Source: Dyadobacter koreensis
GTDB taxonomy: Bacteria > Bacteroidota > Bacteroidia > Cytophagales > Spirosomataceae
Assembly (NCBI RefSeq): GCF_900108855.1
Contig: NZ_FNXY01000009.1
Span: 310,001-374,000, forward strand
Direction: 5' to 3'
Length of the DNA: 64,000 bases
Positions 48,192 through 57,200 of this stretch are shown here, piece after piece; within the stretch, counting starts at the first letter, position 1, and the number at the start of each line of letters is the position of its first letter. The notes below the pieces were generated by a model. It saw nothing but the letters and a program-made list of their open reading frames with translations. It ran no database searches and was not told where the DNA came from. The position numbers and the translations under genes were made by a program.

Positions 48192-49409
48192 TTACCGGTC
48201 AACCTCACCCATTACTACATCAATAGATCCAATAATCGCTACCAAATCTGCCAACAATGCACCTTTTGACAACTCTCCAATTACTGAAAGATTATTAAAC
48301 GAACATGCTCTGGCTTTGCATCGGACAGGTATATCCGAGCGACCGTCTGTACGGAAGAAAAATCCTAATTCTCCTTTTGGGTTTTCAGCACGAACGTAAA
48401 AATCCATTGCTTTGGGACGAATTTTTTTAGGAACAGCAGCTTGCGGGTCAAAAGAAGGCGTACGTTTATGGGTGTCCAGAAGCTGAGCCAGACTTTGTTC
48501 AATAATTTTTACCGATTCCCAACACTCAACAACACGAACCCAGGTACGGTCCCAGCAATCACCAACAGTTCCCATTTTGCCTTCGCCAATGGGAATATCG
48601 AAATCTAAATCGGGATATACTGAGTAACCATCTACCCGACGTAAATCATACCGTAAACCGGAGCCACGAAGCATCGGGCCTGTGCAGCCATAATTTATTG
48701 CAACCGGCAATGGAAGAACGCCGACATTTGCTGTTCGCTGGATAAATATTTTATTATCAACGACAAGCTGCTGCAATTCGATAATTTTTGGTTTCAGGTA
48801 TTTGATAAATTCAGCACAACGCTCTTCAAACCCTACAGGAAGATCATAAAACAAACCGCCAATCCAGATGTAATTATATAGCATTCTTGCTCCGCTTACC
48901 CATTCCAATAAGCGTAAAATCTGCTCTCGGTCACGCATCATCCATAAGAAAGGCGTGTAGGCACCGATGTCCATAGCATACGTTCCTAGCGCGACAAAGT
49001 GAGAAGCGAGCCGGTTTAATTCTGCAACAACAACACGGATATATTCAATTCTTTTCGGAATATCATTTTCAATTCCAAGCATCCTTTCCACTCCCATTAC
49101 ATAAGCGTGTTCCGAGTTAATGGCAGCTACATAATCCATTCGGTCTACGTATGGAATAATCTGATTGAAGGGCAGTGCTTCTGCGTGTTTTTCAAAACAA
49201 CGATGAAGGTAACCGATATGAGGCACTACGTCAACCACTACTTCACCGTCCGTTACCACTTCCAACCTTAACACTCCATGCGTCGACGGATGTTGAGGTC
49301 CCATATTCAACACCATCTCCTCAGTACGAAGCGTTTCGGAGTTGTATTTATTTGGAGCAGAAACAGAAAGATACTCTGGACGATATTCGTATTGAATGGC
49401 GTTACTCAT
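48192..49409 (-). CDS. nuoD: NADH-quinone oxidoreductase subunit D
   Basis: Peripheral-arm 49-kDa subunit of complex I, next to the quinone site, 405 residues. Hallmarks are NMGPQHPSTHGVLRL (about residues 35-49), VPHIGYLHRCFEK, the DYVAAINSEHAYVMGVE helix, RSGLRYDLRR-like GSGLRYDLRRVDGYSVY and the C-terminal KARACSFNNL with IGSIDVVMGEVDR. All are intact. No other nuo gene is adjacent on either side, which is unusual because nuoD normally lies in nuoABCDE order. It may serve a complex whose other genes are elsewhere. Confidence 0.94.
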   Translation of the reverse strand: MSNAIQYEYRPEYLSVSAPNKYNSETLRTEEMVLNMGPQHPSTHGVLRLEVVTDGEVVVDVVPHIGYLHRCFEKHAEALPFNQIIPYVDRMDYVAAINSEHAYVMGVERMLGIENDIPKRIEYIRVVVAELNRLASHFVALGTYAMDIGAYTPFLWMMRDREQILRLLEWVSGARMLYNYIWIGGLFYDLPVGFEERCAEFIKYLKPKIIELQQLVVDNKIFIQRTANVGVLPLPVAINYGCTGPMLRGSGLRYDLRRVDGYSVYPDLDFDIPIGEGKMGTVGDCWDRTWVRVVECWESVKIIEQSLAQLLDTHKRTPSFDPQAAVPKKIRPKAMDFYVRAENPKGELGFFFRTDGRSDIPVRCKARACSFNNLSVIGELSKGALLADLVAIIGSIDVVMGEVDR

Positions 49410-49529
49410 ACTATTTGTTTATTTTTCTTTCGGAAAGTCTTACCAAATATAGAAACAAAAACCTTGCTGAATTGATTACGAAGGAATTCGTGTCAATTGA
49501 TAAATTAAATTAAAGAGTCTGTTATTATT

Positions 49530-51110
49530 TCAAAAGCGCTGCAATTTCTGATCAAATACCTCAACCTTTAACGGCCCGATTGGACGGCCTTCATTATGCA
49601 GTCGATCAACTGCTGTGATATAATAAACATATCTTTTTCCCACTTGTATCGTCGTATCAACGAATTTCTCGCCTTCATATGCCATCCCAAGAATCTTCCT
49701 TGGATCATGTGCAGAAGGTTTTTCACTTGGATCAAACCGATAAATGACATAATAAGTTGCCGTTTCCCCGTCAGTTGCAGGATCCGGCTTTTCCCAGAAT
49801 AATTCAAGTCCGTTATTTAAAAGCGTCGCTTTTAAACTCTTGGGAGTAAGCGGGGGAATAGCATCTTTCCAGGACATTGTCGGGACAAGTGCGGGGTAAC
49901 GGAACAAATCAGTCCTCAAACTATCAACGAAACCAAGATTGTTATTTTTAAGCGAACGTGAGCTGAAGAATATCGTTCCTTCCGCTTCATTCTCTCGTGA
50001 ATACCGAACCTGATTTGGCAATTCTGTAGGGTTCGCCCATTGGGTATCTTTCTCTTTTCCACCAACCCGGTAAGCACCTACACCTACATAAAAATGACGT
50101 CCATAACAATTTTCCGTCCACCAATCGACAAGATTTCTGTATGGTACTTTCCCAAATTTCGAAGAAAAGTAAACCTGCGGTGCGATATAATCGACCCAGC
50201 CTTCACGAACCCATTTCCGGCTGTCTGCGAAAAGGTCGTCGTAAGAAGCAAGTGCTCCATAGGTTTTTGAGCCTTCAGAATCCGTACCTTTATTTCTCCA
50301 TACTCCGCAGGGGCTGATTCCGAATTTTATCTTTGGATTAACCTGCATCAGCGCTTCATGGATCTGTTTTACGAGCAAATCCACGTTATTCCTGCGCCAG
50401 TCATTTTTATTCGTAAAACCTCGTCCATATTGTCTGAAAGTAGCATCATCATAAATGACCTGCCCTGCTACAGCGTATGGATAAAAATAATCATCGAAAT
50501 GGATTCCGTCTACATCGTAGTTTTTGGCAACGTTTACTGCAATTTCCGTAATGAACTGACGAACCTCCGGTATACCGAAATTAAATAATTTATATCCGTC
50601 ATAACTTAGTATCCAGTCCGGATGAAGACGGCTTATATTGTCAGAAGATATACTTTTAGAAGACTTATGGACCAATCGGTTTAGATTTAACCATGCATGA
50701 AATTCAAGACCGCGGCGATGCGATTCATGAATCATAAATTCCATCGGATCCCACATAGGTTCCGGCCTTCTCCCTTGCTGACCCGTCAGCCATTCGGACC
50801 ATGGTTCAGAACTTTTTGCATAAAAAGCATCCCCTGCGGCACGTACCTGAACAAAAACTGCGTTCATTCCTACCCGCTTATGAAAATCAAGCAGCGCAGA
50901 AAACTCATTACGTTGTTCATCGGGCACAAGATTTTTACTGCTAGGCCAATCGATATTATCAACCGTGGCGATCCAAACAGCTCTAAATTCCCGTTTTGGA
51001 GGATAAACAGGCTCAAAATCTGTACTTTGGGCCTTACATCCTTGAAGCAAAAAAATGGTCAGCAATAAAGAAAACGCAATAATTGGAATTTTTTTCACTA
51101 TAAAACGCAT
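49530..51110 (-). CDS. GH10-like glycosylhydrolase lipoprotein (DUF187/GHL10)
   Basis: Exported protein of 526 residues from the ATG at 51110, which starts a signal peptide ending LLQGC (lipobox); further in-frame codons upstream lack homology. The glycosylhydrolase-like TIM barrel begins REFRAVWIATVDNIDWPSS and includes AWLNLNRL, YDVDGIHFDDYFYPY and WVDYIAPQVYFS. A C-terminal fibronectin-like or beta-sandwich stretch follows (PPLTPKSLKATLLNNGLELFWEKP). The family is linked to peptidoglycan or polysaccharide cleavage (GHL10); its exact substrate is open. Confidence 0.85.
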   Translation of the reverse strand: MRFIVKKIPIIAFSLLLTIFLLQGCKAQSTDFEPVYPPKREFRAVWIATVDNIDWPSSKNLVPDEQRNEFSALLDFHKRVGMNAVFVQVRAAGDAFYAKSSEPWSEWLTGQQGRRPEPMWDPMEFMIHESHRRGLEFHAWLNLNRLVHKSSKSISSDNISRLHPDWILSYDGYKLFNFGIPEVRQFITEIAVNVAKNYDVDGIHFDDYFYPYAVAGQVIYDDATFRQYGRGFTNKNDWRRNNVDLLVKQIHEALMQVNPKIKFGISPCGVWRNKGTDSEGSKTYGALASYDDLFADSRKWVREGWVDYIAPQVYFSSKFGKVPYRNLVDWWTENCYGRHFYVGVGAYRVGGKEKDTQWANPTELPNQVRYSRENEAEGTIFFSSRSLKNNNLGFVDSLRTDLFRYPALVPTMSWKDAIPPLTPKSLKATLLNNGLELFWEKPDPATDGETATYYVIYRFDPSEKPSAHDPRKILGMAYEGEKFVDTTIQVGKRYVYYITAVDRLHNEGRPIGPLKVEVFDQKLQRF

Positions 51111-51327
51111 GCAAAATGTTAATCCGATCAAAGTAACGTATTTTAGTCCAAAGTTAGCCGAGAACTTGCTTAATTTGTCGTAACGGCAAATAAACATGTC
51201 CATTATATTGCTATTGTGAATTATTTTTCTGGATATTTATTGTGTAATTACAAGGAATTTTTGTGACAAACCCTCAGGAAATTACCCTTTACATATACAG
51301 CTATAACGTTTTAACCCATATCCCATA

Positions 51328-53142
51328 TTGGAACCATTTGTAAAAACAACTAAAAAAAACGTCCTTTTTGAAATAGCCTGGGAGGTTTGCAATCAGGTCG
51401 GTGGGATTTATACCGTTATCAGAACCAAAGTGCCGGCAATGGTGGAAAAATGGGAAGATAATTATTACTTGCTAGGCCCATACTTTGAGAAAAAGGCATC
51501 TGCCGAGTTTGAAGAGATTACAGATCTTGATGATTGCAATGTTGGAAGAACAGTACGCAGAATGCGGGAGCTGGGGTACACTGTGCATTATGGTTTTTGG
51601 CTGGTAACCGGGAAACCACGTGTCGTGCTATTCGATTTGGAAAGTATCGCTCATGAACTTGATGTGGTAAAGTATAACCTCTGGGAAAAAAACCGCATTT
51701 CTACCATTAATGTAGAGCCTTTGGTTAACCAGACATTATGTTTTGGTGAAATGGTACGTATTTATCTGAAAGAATATGCAGAGGAAAATGCGCGAAGAGA
51801 GGATATTTCTGCACAGTTTCATGAATGGATGGCTAGCAGCGGTCTTCCTGATTTAAAACGTGAAAATATAAAGGTTGCGACAACCTTCACCACACATGCC
51901 ACGATGCTTGGCCGCTATCTGGCGCAGAATGTGGATGGCTTTTACAGCAAACTTCCATTTTTCGATTGGGAACAGGAGGCAAAAAACTATGGCATCGTCA
52001 CGCAGGCATCCATTGAAAGACAAGCTGCGCTGAGTGCACATGTTTTGACAACGGTAAGTGATGTAACTGCACGTGAATGTGAAGTCTTTCTTGGTAGAAT
52101 GCCTGACCTGGTTACACCAAATGGACTTAATGTGGTTCGTTTCCAAGCTGTCCACGAGTTTCAGAATCTGCATTTAAAATATAAGGAACGTATTCACGAG
52201 TTTGTCTTGGGTCACTTTTTCCCGAGCTATTCATTTGATCTGGACAAGACACTTTATTTCTTTACGTCCGGCCGCTACGAATATAGCAATAAGGGTTATG
52301 ATCTAACTCTTGAAGCACTGGCCAGACTTAACTGGAAAATGGTTCAGGCGAATATGGATATGACGGTTGTGATGTTCATTGTGACAAAACAACCGTATTA
52401 TTCTGTAAACCCTGACGTTCTTCAATCCCGTGCGGTTCTAAATGAGTTGCAGGAAACTTGTACCGCTATTGAAAAAGAAGTTGGGGAAAAACTTTTTCTC
52501 GCGGCAGCTTCCGGTGCAGACCATAAAATGCCGGATCTGAATAGTTTTGTTGATGAATACTGGCGCCTACGTTTACGCCGGACGATTCAAACCTGGAAAA
52601 CAGATAAGTTACCTGCGTTTGTTACGCATGATTTGAAGCAAGAAGACGGAATCACCGATTTTTGTAAAAAAGCCAATCTTGTAAATAACGAGCGTGACCG
52701 CGTAAAGATCGTTTATCATCCGGATTTTATCTCTTCAACCAATCCGTTATTTGGTCTGGACTATGGTCAGTTTGTTCGCGGATGTCACCTTGGAGTGTTT
52801 CCGAGCTACTATGAACCATGGGGCTATACTCCACTGGAATGCGTAGTTCGTGGAGTTCCAACGGTTACGAGTGATCTTTCGGGATTTGGTGATTACATCA
52901 TGCAAATCATGAGGGATTATGAAAATCGTGGTATCTACGTGATCAACCGTAAATCGCAGACATATGCTCAGGCAGCGGATCAAATGGCTGATATCCTTTT
53001 CAAATTTGTTAAAATGCAACGTCGCGACCGTATCATGCAGCGAAACCGTGTTGAAAATATTTCGGACGTTTTCGACTGGATGAATCTAAGATCGTATTAT
53101 GATACAGCGCACGATCTGGCAACAAAGCGGAGAAAACCTTGA
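51328..53142 (+). CDS. glycogen synthase, GT3 (eukaryotic-type) family
   Basis: UDP-glucose-type glycogen synthase of 604 residues, like animal and fungal enzymes rather than ADP-glucose GlgA. The start is a TTG at 51328 (LEPFVKTTKKNVLFEIAWEV); there is no nearby ATG. Motifs are ILFEIAWEVCNQVGGIYTVIRTK-like sequence at the N-terminus, ATFTTHATMLGRYLA, TPNGLNVVRF, and the acid-catalytic pattern ExxxxxxxE in PSYYEPWGYTPLECVV (about residue 495). The 217-base gap in front holds nothing recognisable. A terminator follows. Confidence 0.88.
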   Translation: MEPFVKTTKKNVLFEIAWEVCNQVGGIYTVIRTKVPAMVEKWEDNYYLLGPYFEKKASAEFEEITDLDDCNVGRTVRRMRELGYTVHYGFWLVTGKPRVVLFDLESIAHELDVVKYNLWEKNRISTINVEPLVNQTLCFGEMVRIYLKEYAEENARREDISAQFHEWMASSGLPDLKRENIKVATTFTTHATMLGRYLAQNVDGFYSKLPFFDWEQEAKNYGIVTQASIERQAALSAHVLTTVSDVTARECEVFLGRMPDLVTPNGLNVVRFQAVHEFQNLHLKYKERIHEFVLGHFFPSYSFDLDKTLYFFTSGRYEYSNKGYDLTLEALARLNWKMVQANMDMTVVMFIVTKQPYYSVNPDVLQSRAVLNELQETCTAIEKEVGEKLFLAAASGADHKMPDLNSFVDEYWRLRLRRTIQTWKTDKLPAFVTHDLKQEDGITDFCKKANLVNNERDRVKIVYHPDFISSTNPLFGLDYGQFVRGCHLGVFPSYYEPWGYTPLECVVRGVPTVTSDLSGFGDYIMQIMRDYENRGIYVINRKSQTYAQAADQMADILFKFVKMQRRDRIMQRNRVENISDVFDWMNLRSYYDTAHDLATKRRKP

Positions 53143-53183
53143 TCTTATTCTCTAAATAACGCAGACAGTTTAAAATATTGATG

Positions 53184-53222
53184 AGGCCCACAGTGCAAAT
53201 TCACGCATATGTGGGCCTTTTT
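53184..53222 (+). terminator. terminator after glycogen synthase
   Basis: AGGCCCACA (53184-53192) pairs with TGTGGGCCT (53210-53218), an inner GTG/CAC pair adds to it, and TTTTT follows. Confidence 0.88.
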
Positions 53223-53293
53223 AATGTTATCTCTCTCCTTGAATTTCTAAAAAAATTCAAGACCTTCACCATAGCATATCCATACCAAATCGC

Positions 53294-54130
53294 ATGAATT
53301 ACGTAGAAGTACAACTCGAACTCGAATCTGAATTTACAGAAATACTAATGGCCGAACTGGCGGAGGCTGGATTTGAATCTTTTGTCGAAACAGATGAAGG
53401 ACTTTCGGCTTATATCCCGGAAGAAGATTTTAATGAAGCAGTCTTGCAGGAGCTAATTGCCAAATACAGTGAGACTACCGCAATAGCAAGTTCATGGAAA
53501 TCGTTAGAAAGAAAGAACTGGAATGAGGAGTGGGAAAGAAGTTACGAGCCTATTGAAGTAGGTAAAGATATCCGCGTCCGGGCCACATTTCATGAGCCGG
53601 ATCCTGAATTTACATATGACTTGTTGATTCAGCCTAAAATGTCTTTTGGAACGGGGCACCATGAAACAACCTGGCTTGTTATGAACGAGCAGCTTCACCT
53701 GCCCCACGAAGGTCTTTCCATCATGGATGTGGGCTGCGGAACAGGTATTCTTGCCATTTTGGCGTCAAAATTAGGTGCAAAAAATTTACTTGGATTTGAT
53801 ATCGACGAGTGGGCTGTTGAAAATACCGCGGAAAATTTTGCAATGAACGGTTTGGGAGAAGAAGCGGAAGTTTTTAAAGGAACAATTAATGAAGTACCTG
53901 CTGACAAAAAATTCGGCGGAATTCTGGCCAATATTAACCGTAATATCCTGCTTGATGAGATTCCGAAATACGTTTCACATTTATTGCCGGGTGGATGGTT
54001 AGTTACCAGTGGATTTTATGAAATGGATCAGGCTGACATCGAAAACTGTGGAGCCGAAAATGGACTTACAAAATTGAGATCCAACACACGTAATCAGTGG
54101 GCGACTGTCATATTTGAAAAGAATAAATAG
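53294..54130 (+). CDS. prmA: ribosomal protein L11 methyltransferase
   Basis: SAM-dependent trimethylation of L11, 278 residues. An N-terminal substrate-recognition domain (MNYVEVQLELESEFTEIL to about residue 90) is followed by the Rossmann methyltransferase with KMSFGTGHHETT, MDVGCGTGILAILASKLGA (SAM loop, about residues 143-161), GFDIDEWAV and ILANINRNIL. All motif residues are present. Flanked by terminators, so it is probably transcribed alone. Confidence 0.94.
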   Translation: MNYVEVQLELESEFTEILMAELAEAGFESFVETDEGLSAYIPEEDFNEAVLQELIAKYSETTAIASSWKSLERKNWNEEWERSYEPIEVGKDIRVRATFHEPDPEFTYDLLIQPKMSFGTGHHETTWLVMNEQLHLPHEGLSIMDVGCGTGILAILASKLGAKNLLGFDIDEWAVENTAENFAMNGLGEEAEVFKGTINEVPADKKFGGILANINRNILLDEIPKYVSHLLPGGWLVTSGFYEMDQADIENCGAENGLTKLRSNTRNQWATVIFEKNK

Positions 54131-54137
54131 ATAAATA

Positions 54138-54180
54138 TTTAAGATACTGAATTTTAACTTCTGATTTTCAGTATCTTAAA
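54138..54180 (+). terminator. hairpin after prmA
   Basis: TTTAAGATACTGAA (54138-54151) and TTCAGTATCTTAAA (54167-54180) form a perfect 14-bp stem 8 bases after the prmA stop. It is A/T-rich and lacks a T-run, but its position supports termination. Confidence 0.65.
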
Positions 54181-54216
54181 TTCACAACACTAAGATCAAA
54201 CTCTGCTAAATACTAC

Positions 54217-57200
54217 ATGAAGATCATTCGTTACTTCCTGTTAACTTGTATTATTTTATTCGGAGGAAAAAATCTCTCCGCACAAAATCTCAAAGCTTCC
54301 GACGATCCTGGTCAGTTTATGGTACAGATCCGAAAACTGATGGATGGCAGCAAAAATCCAGTTTACATACGATCAACCGCGCAGCTGGACAGTGTCTGGA
54401 TGAGCGCTGTAAGTTCACCACAGCAAAATAAATTCATCAGTATTGTCAAAACCCAATTCTCAAAAGGCCAGAAAGCGGGTCCTGTGCTTCACTTGCTTAT
54501 AAAAAACACGGCGACATTAGTAAAATCGCAGGGAGACGTTGATGGATTTCTCGACCTTGCCGCAAAGTCTGGTGATAAATATGATGCAAAAACGATGCAG
54601 CGTATTCTTGAAACGGTTAAAAATACCATAGAAACCAACAAACTGTACACATCAAATTTTAACTCACTTTATTTACTTAGCGGTTCCTATAAATTCCGTT
54701 TTGATACAACAAGCGCTGCCGTAGTTGAAGCGCAGAAAGTTCAGGCCTCTGACAACTGGGACACACCCGTCGACTCAAATTTGGTTATCGCCCCAAAATC
54801 AAATCCTTTACCTCCCGTTTCAGGTGCTGTAATTGATTTGCAAAATGCTGTTTTCGGAATCGTCGCCACAGGCGATTCTGTTGCTTTTGGCCCGACAACG
54901 GGAAGTATTTCGTTAAAAGATGGAATTTTCGCTGGTAAGGGAGGAAAATTCAACTGGCAAACGGCAGGGGATTCTTCTATTTACACAGATTTAGACACTT
55001 ATTCCTTCAATATAACACAGCCAAAAATAGTTGCGGAAAACGTAACCCTGCATAACGAAAACCAACTGGCTAATCCAATTAAAGGAACTTTGGAATATCG
55101 CAGCGTCAAGCGGTCCAGAAGCCAGCCAGCACAATATCCACGTTTCGTTTCCAATAAAAATGATGCACAGTTAAAAGCTTCAAGAAAAAATATTGCTTAC
55201 AAGGGAGGTTTCGCACTAATCGGAACTACGATGTATAGTACTTCGCTGATTGATGAACCTTCTAAAATTACCGTTTCGTTTCAGGATAAACCCGCATTTT
55301 CAGCTACCAGCCGAAAATTCTCACTTAAAGACTCTGTCATTTCTGCTCCGCTCGCTTCATTCACTATGCCGATGGGAAAAGATTCGTTATACCACCCCGG
55401 CGTCACATTTATTTATAATGATCAGGAAGGACAAGTGAAACTTGGACGCGCCGAAAAAACGGATTTTGGCCCGTTACCCTATCAGGATTCTTATCACAAA
55501 ATGAGTATTTGGGCCCAATCTATGCGATGGAATTTCCCGAATGAAAAAGTCGAGTTTACGCGTATCGACGGGAAGCAGGTTGTTCCTGTCAAACTTGAAT
55601 CCTTTGATTTTTTCAAAAAAGAACGCTTTCGTGGTATCGCTCAGGAATTTGGTTTTCAACCTCTCCTAATGGCAGCTAATTATACCCAGACTGAAAAAAA
55701 ACCTTCATTCCTAGCTGAAGACCTTGCTAAAAAATTCAAACAGGATCCCGTCATCATTCGCCGTGCTTTGCAGAGATTGGCACTTGAAGGTTATTTCAAA
55801 TATGACAAAACCACGGATGAATTTTCAGTATCTAAAAAAGGGGTTTTGTATGTTTTGGGAAGTCTGGACAAAACAGATTATGACAACTTCCAGGTTAGTT
55901 CACAATTTGCTGCCAATGACGAAACTGCCAATGCTACCATTTCGCTAAAAGATACTTTATTAACTGTGCTTGGTGTCGGTCGTTTTGTTGTCAGTGATTC
56001 CTTGAAAATATTTGCTGTTCCTTCTGATAAAAAACTAGTTATTGGACGCAACCGTGACTTTTCTTTGAATGGACAATTAGTGGCCAACAATTATCAGTTC
56101 CGCGGACAAAATCTTAAATTCAATTACGGACAATTTTTCGTGAATGTTAATCCAAACGATTCAATCACATTTACACCGAAAGAAAAATTCGTAAAAGGAC
56201 AAAGCGGAGAGGTCGGCGGTCACGTAAAATATGAAAAGGGCGGTACTTTTTACCTCAGTGACCCTGCAAATAAATCAGGAGTTCAGAAAGGAAAAAAATC
56301 ACCGCGGCTTGTCGTGCCGGATGGGATGATCGTATACTTCGATCAACCGGAAAGAGGAACTGTTTTATATCCGCGCGAAGTGTTTTTCAAAATTCCGAAA
56401 ATTGATATGGATGGACTGGATCAGCGTGATGTGATCTTTGAAGGTACTTTCAATTCCAATGGTATACTCCCTCCAATCCAAACTATTTTGAAAAGCATGC
56501 CGGACAACTCGCTGGGTTTTGAGTACAAGCCGCCGGTAACTGAAATGAAGCTTTATGGCGGAAAGGCCATGGCTCGTTTTACGGATACTTTGACGATGGA
56601 TAACAGCGGTTTAAAATCAAAAGCGGTAATGCGCTATTTATCGGCTTCCATGACGGCTAAAAATATCTTGCTGACTGCCGATTCCCTGCTTGCTTCCGGT
56701 GAAATTGCAAGTATTAAAGAAGCTACGATCGGAAAGGGGTATTTCCCGGCTGTGGAATTGAAAGATTACGCCTTGCGCTGGTTCCCGAATTCAGATAGTA
56801 TGTTTATAAATACACAGGGAAAATCTTTTTCATTTTATAAAGGAACCACAAGCCTTGAAGGAGGATTGCTGCTCAGGTCGTCCGGACTTTATGGTAATGG
56901 AAAATTAAAACGCCCTGATTCAGAATTAACTTCGGACGATATCAAATTTAACAAAGACGGGTTTCTGGCCAACAGATCTCTATTTGTAATTAACAGTGGG
57001 CAGGCGAAATCTTCCAAGAATATCCTCAGTGGCCGCAATGTAAATATCGATTTTAACATTAAAACTTCGGTAGTGAATTTTGTCACCGATTCGACCGGTT
57101 TCGATTCTGATTCTTCTGGGATGGAGCTTCCTGCCGCTTCTTACAAAACACTGATCGCCACTGCAAAATGGGACATTTTGAAAAAAACCATTTTGATGAA

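Noticed and set aside
48043..48399. 118-codon plus-strand frame overlapping the nuoD end and repeat gap
   Set aside because: Mostly antisense to nuoD and covers REP-like palindromes; no start context or homology.
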